Origin: an uncultured Oscillospiraceae bacterium
Lineage (GTDB): Bacteria; Bacillota; Clostridia; Oscillospirales; Oscillospiraceae
Assembly (NCBI GenBank): GCA_947628315.1
Contig: CANQZJ010000002.1
Span: forward strand, 16,545-80,544
DNA length: 64,000 nt
Direction: 5' to 3'
Part shown: positions 1-8,533 of the stretch, piece by piece
How the letters are laid out: each line of letters begins with the position of its first letter
How positions within the stretch are numbered: the first letter of the stretch is position 1
Translations under genes and position numbers: made by a program
Notes under the pieces: generated by a model
Seen by the model: the letters and a program-made list of their open reading frames with translations, nothing else
Told to the model about the DNA's origin: nothing
Database searches by the model: none

Positions 1-183
1 ATGACTGACAGAGACGCGATGATCGTGCTGGAGAAGCGGCTGGCCTGCGAGGCCATCCCGCTGGATGAGTGCGGCGCCCCGGACTGCGCCACCTGCCTGA
101 ACAACGTGAGCGCCGAGGACGTTCTGGCCGCCATGGCCGTGGCCCACCAGGCGCTGCGGGAGAAGGTGGAGGCGGGCTCATGA
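1..183 (+). CDS. hypothetical phage protein
   Basis: ORF track, ATG overlap with next ORF. Confidence 0.5.
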   Translation: MTDRDAMIVLEKRLACEAIPLDECGAPDCATCLNNVSAEDVLAAMAVAHQALREKVEAGS

Positions 184-632
184 ACATCACCATCGACATC
201 ACCGACGAGGCCAAGGCCGCGCTGGATCGGCTGGCCGAACTGGTGGAGCGGCTGGAGCGGGTCTTGAACCGCCCGGACGCCCCTTCCGGCCCCTGCGGGG
301 AGTTGCCGGCGGAGCCGGCTGAGGGGGCCTTGGCAGCCTTTGAGCCGGTAGGCGTGGAGGATCTGGCCTACATGCCGGACTTCAACGGGCGGGGCGCCGT
401 TTCCAAGGGCGCCATCTGGGGCCGGATGGCGCGGTACCGCATGGCCCGCGGCCTGGGCTGCTGGGCGCCCCTGGCCAAGGAGCTGCACAAGTCCGACGAC
501 TGGGTGCGCTCCGTCTATCTGGGCGAGATCGCCGTGCCGCTGGCCGTCTGGCGGAAGATCGACCACGCCCTGGATCGCCTAGGCGCTCCGCCGGTGCCGG
601 GGAAGGGGGCCGGCGGCGAAGATGGACGCTGA
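180..632 (+). CDS. hypothetical phage protein with HTH-like C-terminal half
   Basis: ATG at 180 (ATGA overlap) in frame with the 69..632 ORF; MNITIDITDEAKAALDRLAELVERLERVL. Confidence 0.6.
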   Translation: MNITIDITDEAKAALDRLAELVERLERVLNRPDAPSGPCGELPAEPAEGALAAFEPVGVEDLAYMPDFNGRGAVSKGAIWGRMARYRMARGLGCWAPLAKELHKSDDWVRSVYLGEIAVPLAVWRKIDHALDRLGAPPVPGKGAGGEDGR

Positions 633-1062
633 CGTCACCGTCTGGTGCGGCCATGACACCGCTTTCAACATCGCGTGGTCGAAACAGTACCTATTCATCA
701 AGCGGATCAAACGGGAGCCGGACGGCAGGCTGCTGGAGTCTCTGGAGACATCTGTGAGTACGCCGGACGACCCGTCAAACCCCAGGCCGGCGGATGAGGT
801 CATGGGCCACCCGGAGTCGGGCGGGGAGTTCACTCCGCCCACCGACCACGTTGTCCATGCCGTGATGAGCGACTGCATCCTGTGCTCCCTGATCCACGCG
901 GGCATCGCGCCCTGGCCCAGAGAGAAGCCCCTCGATCTGGCTATCCCCTGGGACAGCTACTGCGGCAGCTACGACGCGGGCTGCTGGCGCGAGGGCCTGA
1001 CCTGCGACATCCGCGAGAAAATGGCCGCCCGGGCGGGCGGCAGGAAGGAGGTAACACCATGA
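622..1062 (+). CDS. hypothetical phage protein
   Basis: ORF track, overlapping gene arrangement. Confidence 0.55.
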   Translation: MDADVTVWCGHDTAFNIAWSKQYLFIKRIKREPDGRLLESLETSVSTPDDPSNPRPADEVMGHPESGGEFTPPTDHVVHAVMSDCILCSLIHAGIAPWPREKPLDLAIPWDSYCGSYDAGCWREGLTCDIREKMAARAGGRKEVTP

Positions 1063-1259
1063 CAAACGGTGATTGTGTTAGACGGTGGGCAGATGAAGAT
1101 CTCGCCTACTTCACTGCGGGGCTTATAAAAAGGACGACTGAAGCCATTTGCAAAGAGATAGGCGTTGACTACACCGTGCCAGACGAGCACCTCAAAAACA
1201 TGCGGGACGCATGGCTGGCGTGGCTGAAGCAGGAGGCGGACGGCGATGGGGAACCGTAA
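1059..1259 (+). CDS. hypothetical phage protein
   Basis: ATG at 1059 after AAGGAGG; MTNGDCVRRWADEDLAYF. Confidence 0.55.
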   Translation: MTNGDCVRRWADEDLAYFTAGLIKRTTEAICKEIGVDYTVPDEHLKNMRDAWLAWLKQEADGDGEP

Positions 1260-1632
1260 GCGGTGGACAGCGGCGGAGCGGGAGTCGGTATATCAAAAGA
1301 CTGGCGGGCGCTGCGCCTACTGCGGCAAGGCAATCGAGCGGCGGCAAATGCAGATCGACCATGTGATTCCGATGGAGTTCTACGAGACGTATAAAGTAGT
1401 CGATGGGCGAGACCTGAACGATATGGACAACCTTCTCCCGGCCTGCCGCTCCTGCAACAACTACAAAGACACCCTGACCCTGGACAAATTCAGGGCCGCT
1501 CTGGAGCATATGCCACTGGTGTTGGAGCGGGACAGCACCACATACCGGAACGCCGTGCGGTTTGGGCTGGTGACGCCGACACCGCACAAGGTGACATTCT
1601 ATTTCGAGACGCTGAATGCTCGAACTCATTAG
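1246..1632 (+). CDS. HNH endonuclease
   Basis: CAYCGKAIERRQMQIDHVIPMEF...LNDMDNLLPACRSCNNYK, classic HNH with zinc-binding CxxC pairs. Confidence 0.85.
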   Translation: MGNRKRWTAAERESVYQKTGGRCAYCGKAIERRQMQIDHVIPMEFYETYKVVDGRDLNDMDNLLPACRSCNNYKDTLTLDKFRAALEHMPLVLERDSTTYRNAVRFGLVTPTPHKVTFYFETLNARTH

Positions 1633-1684
1633 TGACGCAGGGCTTTAGGCCTACGGTCTAATCCATCATCAGGAGGGACACCGT

Positions 1685-2485
1685 ATGGCCAAGGCCATCA
1701 AGCACATCACCGCGGGGCTGGTTCACTATGAGATCCTGGGCTCCGTCCCGGAGGGCACGCCCGGAAGGACGCGCACCCGCCGGGGCGAGCCCACCAGCCG
1801 GGCGATGCAGTTCTGGAACGACAAGTGCTCCTGGCGGGAGCTGGAACTCAACCTGGCCGCCAACTTCGGGCCGGGGGACATGGTGATCACCGCCACCTTC
1901 GACGACGCCCACCTCCCCGACAGCCGGGCCGACGCCGGCAGGGCCTTCGGGGCCTTCGTCCGACGGGTGCGGGCCGCCCGGAAAAAGCGGGGCGAGGATC
2001 TCCGGTACATCTACTGCGTGGAGGGCTGGCACGGCGCCGCGCCGGACTCGGTGCTGGGCGACGACCGGGAGCTGGAGGACAGGCGTCTCCACATCCACTT
2101 CGTGGTCAACGGCACCGGGCCGGGAATGATGGAGGAGCTGCGCTCCCTCTGGCCCTTCGGCGGGTACCTCCGGGCGGAGCCCTTCGATATCCACTACGTG
2201 CGGGAGCTGGCCAAGTACATGACCAAGGAGGCCCGGGAGTTCGGACGGGCCAAGCCGGGGGAGCGCTCCTGGCGGGCCAGCCGGAACATGAAGCCCTACC
2301 AGGTGGAGTACGTGGAGATCCCCAGCGACTCCGTCACCCTGGCCCCGCCGGACGGCGCGGTGGACTACGAGTCCTTTACCGCCGTCAACCCCTACGGCTT
2401 CGCTCCCTGCGTGGGCGCCCGGTACCTGCTGTGGCCGTCGGAGCCAAAGCCGGCCTGGTCGTACACCAGGGGGCGGCATCGGTAG
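1685..2485 (+). CDS. HUH-type rolling-circle replication-associated protein
   Basis: RRLHIHFVVNG (HUH) followed by YVRELAKYMTKEAREFG (Y..K catalytic helix). Confidence 0.75.
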   Translation: MAKAIKHITAGLVHYEILGSVPEGTPGRTRTRRGEPTSRAMQFWNDKCSWRELELNLAANFGPGDMVITATFDDAHLPDSRADAGRAFGAFVRRVRAARKKRGEDLRYIYCVEGWHGAAPDSVLGDDRELEDRRLHIHFVVNGTGPGMMEELRSLWPFGGYLRAEPFDIHYVRELAKYMTKEAREFGRAKPGERSWRASRNMKPYQVEYVEIPSDSVTLAPPDGAVDYESFTAVNPYGFAPCVGARYLLWPSEPKPAWSYTRGRHR

Positions 2486-2534
2486 GGGCCGCCCCGCGTG
2501 GCGGCCCAGGGACGGCACATGGGCCGTCCCCTAC
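2482..2534. repeat. GTAGGGG...CCCCTAC double-hairpin repeat, copy A
   Basis: GTAGGGGCCGCCCCGCGTGGCGGCCCAGGGACGGCACATGGGCCGTCCCCTAC; same architecture as 3231..3283. Confidence 0.9.
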
Positions 2535-2619
2535 ATCAAAACGAACCGTTTTAATAATTTTTGCTCTTGAAACACGTAATAATAATTAGAATATTTACAT
2601 AAAAAAGGAGTGAAAACAC

Positions 2620-2808
2620 TTGCCAACGGTGCGGGAATGTGGTAGACTGGTACCAGTGGAGGACGGCTATATCGGCTGCCCCTACTGCCGGCGGAACAAG
2701 CGGCTGATGCGGATCAGGCCCGACACCTTCGGGCGGAACATCCCCGCCTACTGCCGGGTCTGCAAACGAGAGCTAAAACTTGACATCGCCAAAGACGAGA
2801 GCCAATAG
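2620..2808 (+). CDS. cysteine-rich KTR-like small protein
   Basis: CPYCRRNKRLMRIRPDTFGRNIPAYCRVCKRELKLDI; TTG start after AAAAGGAG. Confidence 0.65.
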   Translation: MPTVRECGRLVPVEDGYIGCPYCRRNKRLMRIRPDTFGRNIPAYCRVCKRELKLDIAKDESQ

Positions 2809-2860
2809 GGCCACGGTCGGAGCGGCGCAAACGCGCTGCACGGTCGTGGCCTTTTTGTTT
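2809..2860 (+). terminator. intrinsic terminator
   Basis: GGCCACG...CGTGGCC followed by TTTTTGTTTT. Confidence 0.8.
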
Positions 2861-2880
2861 TGCCCGGAGGTGACAGCCCG

Positions 2881-3234
2881 ATGGCCTTAAAGCCCATGAG
2901 ACCCTGCAAGCACCCAGGATGCGCCGCGCTGACCAGAGAGGGCTGGTGCCCGGCCCACAAGCCCAGGTACGTCCGGGGCGACAGCGGGGAGTATCACGGC
3001 TGGTACAGCCTGCCGGTGTGGACGGAGGATCTCCGTCCGGGGCAACTGCTGGCGGAGCCCTTCTGCCGGGAGTGCGCCAAGAACGGCGTCCGCACCAGGG
3101 CCGCGGTGGTCGACCACGTGGAGCCCTTCCGGGGCGACTGGGCCAAGTTCACCGACCGGGGCAATCTCCAGAGCCTGTGCAAGCGCTGCCACGACCGGAA
3201 GACGGCGCTGGAGCAGCGCCAGGGGAGACGGTAG
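2881..3234 (+). CDS. HNH endonuclease (terminase-associated type)
   Basis: CRECAKNGVRTRAAVVDHVEPFRGD...NLQSLCKRCHDRKT; directly upstream of terS. Confidence 0.85.
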   Translation: MALKPMRPCKHPGCAALTREGWCPAHKPRYVRGDSGEYHGWYSLPVWTEDLRPGQLLAEPFCRECAKNGVRTRAAVVDHVEPFRGDWAKFTDRGNLQSLCKRCHDRKTALEQRQGRR

Positions 3235-3283
3235 GGGCAGCCCCGTGTGGCTGCCCAGGGCCGGCACATGGGCCGGCCCCTAC
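3231..3283. repeat. GTAGGGG...CCCCTAC double-hairpin repeat, copy B
   Basis: GTAGGGGCAGCCCCGTGTGGCTGCCCAGGGCCGGCACATGGGCCGGCCCCTAC. Confidence 0.9.
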
Positions 3284-3441
3284 GAGGGGGCGAGGATGTG
3301 CTTATCGTGACTGTGGAGGTCTACGGCCCGGAGGGCCAGGGGGCCAAGGAGGCCATCGCCATGCGCCTGGAGGATCTGGGCGGCGTGCGGGTGGTCAACG
3401 TGCGGGAGGTCGACGACCAGACGCGGATCGGCGGGCGGTGA
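3247..3441 (+). CDS. hypothetical small protein
   Basis: ORF track; N-terminus overlaps repeat, a later start is likely. Confidence 0.35.
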   Translation: MAAQGRHMGRPLRGGEDVLIVTVEVYGPEGQGAKEAIAMRLEDLGGVRVVNVREVDDQTRIGGR

Positions 3442-3659
3442 AAACGGCTCGGATCTGCGGGGCGGCGTCGGCCGGGAAGCTACGTGTGCGCCTCGGGGCG
3501 CACGGAGGCGCGGGCGGGCGCGGCGGTACCATCCGGGCCGCGGGGGCGCGGGGATCCTTGCGACCCTCCCCCCGGGGTAAGAAAATTTCGGGGACGATAG
3601 GGCAAGACCCCGAGCCGCCTCGAGTGTGAGAAAACTCGCCCCGATCAGGTTTTTGGGAG

Positions 3660-4184
3660 GTGCGGAAGGTGCCGACACCGGTGAAGTCCAGCGCGAATAT
3701 GTCAAAGCACATGAGCCAGGCCGACCGGGAGGCCCGGGAGTCCGCCGAGAACGAGGTCACGCCAGACCGGGGACGTGAGGCTAAGCTGGTGAAGCCGGCC
3801 ATCATGACCAAAAACGCCGCGGCCGGCCGGTACTGGAAGAACGTGCTGCAACGCATGGAGGGCCTGGCCATCCTGGACGATTTGGACAGCGACGCCCTGG
3901 GCGTGTACTGCGTGATGATGGCCAGATACGAGAGCCAGTGCCGGCTGCTGGCCATCGCGGCCAAGAACCTGAAGGCCATCAAAGACGGGGATCCCGACGC
4001 CATCGCCGAGGCCACAGAGCAGCTGGACGCCGTCTCCGGGAAGATGCAGACCCTGGAGCGGAACATCCTGTCCTACGCTGAGAAGCTGGGCCTCACCCCG
4101 TCGGGCCGCGTCCGGCTGGCCCAGAAACGGGCGGAGGCGGCGGCCAAGGCGGCCGACCCGGAGGGTGATCTCTTTGGGGACTGA
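3660..4184 (+). CDS. phage terminase small subunit, P27-like
   Basis: AAAGRYWKNVLQRMEGLAILDDLDSDALGVYCVMMARYES; precedes terL. Confidence 0.85.
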   Translation: MRKVPTPVKSSANMSKHMSQADREARESAENEVTPDRGREAKLVKPAIMTKNAAAGRYWKNVLQRMEGLAILDDLDSDALGVYCVMMARYESQCRLLAIAAKNLKAIKDGDPDAIAEATEQLDAVSGKMQTLERNILSYAEKLGLTPSGRVRLAQKRAEAAAKAADPEGDLFGD

Positions 4185-5988
4185 GACGAAGACCCGCCGC
4201 CAGTCCGGGCTCCACCACCCGGTGAGCGTGTACGCAAAGCAGGTCACCCAGGGCAAGCTCCGGCCCATGTGCTGCGAGTACGAGATCAAGGCCTGCCAGC
4301 GGCACCTGGACGACCTGAAGCGCCAGGGCACAAAGGACTTCCCCTACGTCTTCGACACCACCAGGGCAGACCGGATCATCCGCTGGTTCGGCCAGTGCCA
4401 CCAGGTGCGGGGGGTGGAGCAGGGCCAGCCCATCCAGCTCCAGCCCTGGCAAATCTTTGATCTTTCCTGCGTTTATGGATGGGTCGAAATGAACAGCGGC
4501 GCCAGACGGTTCAACCGGACGTACAACAAGCGGGCGCGTGGAAACTTCAAAAGCACCGAAAAATCCGGACAGGCGTTGTACCATATGTGCGCCGACGCCT
4601 GCTACCCGCCCTATGAACCGGACAAGACCGTGTTCGAGCTGGAGCCGGAGGTGGAGTGCGCGGCCGTGGACCGGGGGCAGGCCATGCGTGTTTTTGGCGA
4701 CGCGAAGAAGATCGCCCTGGCCTCCCCCAACATCGCCAAGCGGCTGGTGGTGCCCAGGTCCAACCCCATCGTCCACAGGACCCGGGGCGGCTATATGCGG
4801 GCCCTGTCCAAGGACACCAAGAACAAGGACTCCGGCGCACCCTCTTACGCAGTAATCGATGAATATCATGCTCACGCTGTCTCCGACATTTACGACATCT
4901 GTCTGAATAGCTTCGGTAAACGGCTTCAGCCGCTGATGGACGTAATCACCACCGCCGGGGACGACGCCCAGAGCAAGCCCTGCTACCGGGAGGAGCTGTA
5001 TGCCAAGCAGGTGCTGGACGGCGCCGTGCGGGACGACACCTACTTCGTGATGATCCGGGAGCTGCCGGTGGGCGAGGATCCCCACGACCGCACCAAGTGG
5101 CTGTGGGCCAACCCCTGCCTCCGCTACCCCACCCAGTACAGCGAGATCCTGGGCAAGCAGATCGAGACCGAGCACAACGCCGCCTACAGCTCCAACGACC
5201 CCAACAAGATCCGGCAGTTCCTAACCCGGCGGATGTGTCAGTGGCAGACCGGCAGCGTCAACCGCTACCTGGACGAGCGGTGCATGAAGCTGGCTCATGA
5301 GGCCCAGGTGAGCCGGGAGGCTTTCGCCCAGCTCACCGACGGGCTGGAGTGCTGGTGCGGGTTCGATCTGGGCAAGCGCATCGACCTGTCCGGCGTGGGG
5401 GCCGTGTTCCTTCTCCCGGACGGGCGGGTGGCCGTGAAGGGCCACGGGTTCATGCCGGAGAATCGGGCGCAGCAGCACGAACACTCCGACCGTGTCCCCT
5501 ACATCGCCTGGGCCAGGGATGGCTACTGCACCCTCACCCCCGGCGATGTGACCGACAACTCCTACGTGGAGAACTGGATCTGCGCCGGCGAGCGGGACCA
5601 CCGCTGGCGGGTCCAGGAGGTGGACTACGACGGCTATAATGCCGTTGACCTCAGCATTAAGATGTGCGAGGCGCGGAACAACGAGGACTTCTGCGTGGAA
5701 ATCCCCCAGACCTGCGCCGGGCAGAATATGGCCGTGAAGGGCTTTCGGGAACTGCTGTTGCAGGGAAAAATCGTCATTGAAGAAAACCCGCTGCTCATGT
5801 GGTGCCTGGCCAACGCCAATGAAGTGTTGAATAACTATGCCTTATCGAAGTTGAATAAAAAACACAAGGACGACGCCGAGCGCATCGACCCGGTGGCCGC
5901 CATCATGAACGCCCTGGCCAGGGCCATGGTGCGGCGGGACAACCCCACCCTGGCGGATCGGATCCAGCAGGGCGTGTGGAGTATGTGA
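4165..5988 (+). CDS. phage terminase large subunit
   Basis: LQPWQIFDLSCVYGW, RARGNFKSTEKSG, APSYAVIDEYHAH ATPase motifs; C-terminal nuclease-like region. Confidence 0.92.
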   Translation: MISLGTETKTRRQSGLHHPVSVYAKQVTQGKLRPMCCEYEIKACQRHLDDLKRQGTKDFPYVFDTTRADRIIRWFGQCHQVRGVEQGQPIQLQPWQIFDLSCVYGWVEMNSGARRFNRTYNKRARGNFKSTEKSGQALYHMCADACYPPYEPDKTVFELEPEVECAAVDRGQAMRVFGDAKKIALASPNIAKRLVVPRSNPIVHRTRGGYMRALSKDTKNKDSGAPSYAVIDEYHAHAVSDIYDICLNSFGKRLQPLMDVITTAGDDAQSKPCYREELYAKQVLDGAVRDDTYFVMIRELPVGEDPHDRTKWLWANPCLRYPTQYSEILGKQIETEHNAAYSSNDPNKIRQFLTRRMCQWQTGSVNRYLDERCMKLAHEAQVSREAFAQLTDGLECWCGFDLGKRIDLSGVGAVFLLPDGRVAVKGHGFMPENRAQQHEHSDRVPYIAWARDGYCTLTPGDVTDNSYVENWICAGERDHRWRVQEVDYDGYNAVDLSIKMCEARNNEDFCVEIPQTCAGQNMAVKGFRELLLQGKIVIEENPLLMWCLANANEVLNNYALSKLNKKHKDDAERIDPVAAIMNALARAMVRRDNPTLADRIQQGVWSM

Positions 5989-6122
5989 GACAATATTCCG
6001 GTTTTCCGCCGGGCGACGGGGACGCCCGACATGGTGAAACCTCCTTTTCAGCATGCCGGCCCGGAGCGGGTTCTTTCCTTTTTTCTTTCCCGCTCCGGCG
6101 CCCGGCGGAGAGCCGGAACACA

Positions 6123-6146
6123 GAATTGTGTCCGAATCGGACACCG
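6123..6146. repeat. GAATTGTGTCCGAATCGGACACCG palindromic motif, copy 1
   Basis: GTGTCCG-3nt-CGGACAC; second copy at 25523. Confidence 0.75.
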
Positions 6147-6166
6147 GGCCTTTAAGGGCGGATAAA

Positions 6167-6211
6167 ATCCCCCGGCCCTTCGGGCCACCCCCTTTTGCGA
6201 AAGGGGGCTTT
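6167..6211. repeat. two-hairpin intergenic repeat (variant)
   Basis: ATCCCCCGGCCCTTCGGGCCACCCCCTTTTGCGAAAGGGGGCTTT, same layout as 36046..36094. Confidence 0.65.
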
Positions 6212-6238
6212 AGCGGGGATACGAACAGGAGGCTGAGC

Positions 6239-6415
6239 ATGAAAAAAATCTTTGACCTGCTGCCCGTGCTGCTGCTGGCGGCGGGAGCCGGCCTCATCAC
6301 CGCCGGGGCGGCGCTGATCTGGCCGCCGGCCGGGTTCCTCGCGGCCGGGGCGCTGGCCATCCTCGGCGGGGTGCTGATGATCCGGGGAGGTGAAAACGAC
6401 CATGACAAGGATTGA
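6239..6415 (+). CDS. small membrane protein
   Basis: MKKIFDLLPVLLLAAGAGLITAGAALIWPPAGFLAAGALAILGG, two TM segments; RBS AGGAGG. Confidence 0.6.
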   Translation: MKKIFDLLPVLLLAAGAGLITAGAALIWPPAGFLAAGALAILGGVLMIRGGENDHDKD

Positions 6416-7697
6416 GCGGGGTGTGGCGTCCTGCTTCCGGGGCAAGAGCGCCGGGGTGAAAGTGCCAGCGGATCAGATCCTCACCCTGGACAGCGCGGAC
6501 GGCTGGGATCTGGATCGGGTGGCCATGAGCCGCGAACGTGCTATGAAGATCTCCACCGTGGCCCGGTGCGTGGAGCTGCTGGCCAACTCCATGGCGGTGC
6601 TGCCCATCTTCATCACCAACGAGGGCACCCATGAGCGGGCCAGGGATCACCCCCTGCTGCGGGTGCTGCGGGATCGGGCCAACGAGGACATGACCCTGTT
6701 CGACTACACCAGGCTGATGATGTGTAATGTCCTCTTAAAGGGAAACGCATACGCCCATGTTTGGAGAAACCAGGCCACCGGCGAGGTACAGGAACTGCTG
6801 CCCCTGCCCCCGGACTGCGTGACGGTTTACGTAGATCAGAGCGGGAACATTTTTTACCTTTATACCAATCCCCGCACCGGCCAGATGTATCGGCTCCACC
6901 AGACCGAGGTCATCCACTACAAGGCCTACTCCACCGACGGCATCAACGGCATCTCCGTGCTGTCCCGGGCGGCCCAGACCATGATGACGGCGGAGGCGGC
7001 CGCCAAGTACGAGGCCTCCGTCTACGCCAATGGAGGCAGGCCCTCCGGAGTGCTGACCGTGGCCACCGACCTGTCCAACAAGTACATCGAGGAGACCAAG
7101 GCCGACGGCACGGTGGAGCGGACGAGTTACAAGGACAAGATCCGGCAGGAGTGGGACCGCGTCCACCGGGGCCCGGATAATGCGTTCCGGTTGGCCGTTC
7201 TGGATAACGGGCTTTCATTTACGCCCATCGCCATGAACAACACGGACGCCCAGTTCGTGGAGTCCAACGAGGTGCGGGTGGCCGATGTATGCCGGTTTTT
7301 TGGCACGCCACTGCACCTTGTGTTCGCAGGCAAGATGAGCTACAACAGCAACGAGCAGCAAAGCATCGAGTTCGTGCGATATACCCTGCTGGGCTACGTG
7401 ACACAATGGCAGCAGGAGGACGGGTACAAGCTCCTCCTGCCCTCGGAGCGGGCCGACGGCTGGCGCATCAAGCGGGAGCTGAAGGTGTTCCTCCAGGGCG
7501 ACAGCGCCGCCCAGGCCAACTGGTACAGGACGCTCCATGAGCTGGGGGCCTACTCGGTCAACGACATTCTGGCCCTGGATGACCGGCCGGCCGTCCCCGG
7601 CGGCGACGCCCGGTATGCCAGTCTGAACTATGTGCCGCTTGAGGACTGGGCAGCCCTGAGCCGCCAGCGGGCCGAGGGCGGTAACGGCGGCGGCTAA
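6390..7697 (+). CDS. phage portal protein (HK97 family)
   Basis: VARCVELLANSMAVLPIFITNEG...HPLLRVLRDRAN...FFGTPLHLV...EQQSIEFVRYTLLGYVTQWQQE. Confidence 0.9.
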   Translation: MKTTMTRIERGVASCFRGKSAGVKVPADQILTLDSADGWDLDRVAMSRERAMKISTVARCVELLANSMAVLPIFITNEGTHERARDHPLLRVLRDRANEDMTLFDYTRLMMCNVLLKGNAYAHVWRNQATGEVQELLPLPPDCVTVYVDQSGNIFYLYTNPRTGQMYRLHQTEVIHYKAYSTDGINGISVLSRAAQTMMTAEAAAKYEASVYANGGRPSGVLTVATDLSNKYIEETKADGTVERTSYKDKIRQEWDRVHRGPDNAFRLAVLDNGLSFTPIAMNNTDAQFVESNEVRVADVCRFFGTPLHLVFAGKMSYNSNEQQSIEFVRYTLLGYVTQWQQEDGYKLLLPSERADGWRIKRELKVFLQGDSAAQANWYRTLHELGAYSVNDILALDDRPAVPGGDARYASLNYVPLEDWAALSRQRAEGGNGGG

Positions 7698-7717
7698 AAA
7701 AAATTTCATAAAACCCC

Positions 7718-7759
7718 TTGACTTGTTGCGCGTAACATGGTAATATGTTGCTCGTAACA
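7718..7759 (+). promoter_or_regulatory. promoter TTGACT-N17-TAATAT with two tandem TGTTGCkCGTAACA operator-like repeats
   Basis: -35 at 7718, -10 at 7741; quasi-palindromes at 7724..7737 and 7746..7759. Confidence 0.75.
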
Positions 7760-7774
7760 AGGAGGTGACGGTGT

Positions 7775-7948
7775 TTGGCCCCTGAAAGCAGGGCCGAGTA
7801 CTTCAAGGAGAGACGGTCGAAATACAAATCTTTCGTTGCTGAAGTGGAGCGAGAGAAAATGGGCCGTTTTGAAAAACGGTTGAGTGAGAACGGTCAGAGC
7901 AAGACTGAATGGCTCAATCAAAAGATTGACGAAGAACTCGGCAAATAA
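7775..7948 (+). CDS. small RHH/Arc-like DNA-binding protein (moron)
   Basis: 57-aa ORF absent from track; TTG start after AAGGAGGTGA; RFEKRLSENGQSKTEWLNQKIDEELGK. Confidence 0.7.
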   Translation: MAPESRAEYFKERRSKYKSFVAEVEREKMGRFEKRLSENGQSKTEWLNQKIDEELGK

Positions 7949-7951
7949 AGA

Positions 7952-8028
7952 GAGCGCCCACCCTCCCGCCAAGAAGATGTGGACGCTCAGTCACCTAACC
8001 CGAAGGTGAGGCTAAATCTATTATAGCC
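7952..8028 (+). other. three consecutive hairpins (possible structured RNA)
   Basis: GAGCG..CGCTC, TCACCT..AGGTGA, GGCTA..TAGCC in 77 nt. Confidence 0.4.
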
Positions 8029-8058
8029 AGACCTCCGGTGAAAATCAAGGAGGTTTTT

Positions 8059-8280
8059 ATGAAGTACATGAACATCAAGACCGGGGACATCTCCGGCGTC
8101 ACCGTCAGCCCCGCCGGGGCCTACTGCGAGATCAACGGCAAATACTACAAGGTGATCGGCGTTCTTCCCAAGGATAAGCGGTTCGGCATCGTGCCGGTGC
8201 TTGACATCCCCCAGATGTCCGATGAGCGGTTGATGAAGCTGGCCAGAGAGCACCCCGCCAGCAACACGGTGAAGGGCTGA
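8059..8280 (+). CDS. hypothetical phage protein
   Basis: ATG at 8059 after AAGGAGG. Confidence 0.6.
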   Translation: MKYMNIKTGDISGVTVSPAGAYCEINGKYYKVIGVLPKDKRFGIVPVLDIPQMSDERLMKLAREHPASNTVKG

Positions 8281-8290
8281 GGTGGGCGCT

Positions 8291-8533
8291 ATGAATGACG
8301 TAGTGGTTGACCTTTATGTGGGAGAGCCTGAGAAGCAAAGCCCCATGCAGACCGTGGACGACGTGATCAACGACCTTCGGCTGCTGTCCAGCCTGTGCCA
8401 CATGATGAGCCTGGGCGCCCACGCCAGCGACGAGGTGAGCCGGGCCTATGTGGCCGACGCTATGGTCCACCTGCGGGACCGGCTGGACGAGCAGATCAGG
8501 ACCCTGCACGGGATTGACTGGAAACATGGGTAA
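8291..8533 (+). CDS. hypothetical phage protein
   Basis: ORF track; ATG start, overlap with next gene. Confidence 0.55.
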   Translation: MNDVVVDLYVGEPEKQSPMQTVDDVINDLRLLSSLCHMMSLGAHASDEVSRAYVADAMVHLRDRLDEQIRTLHGIDWKHG

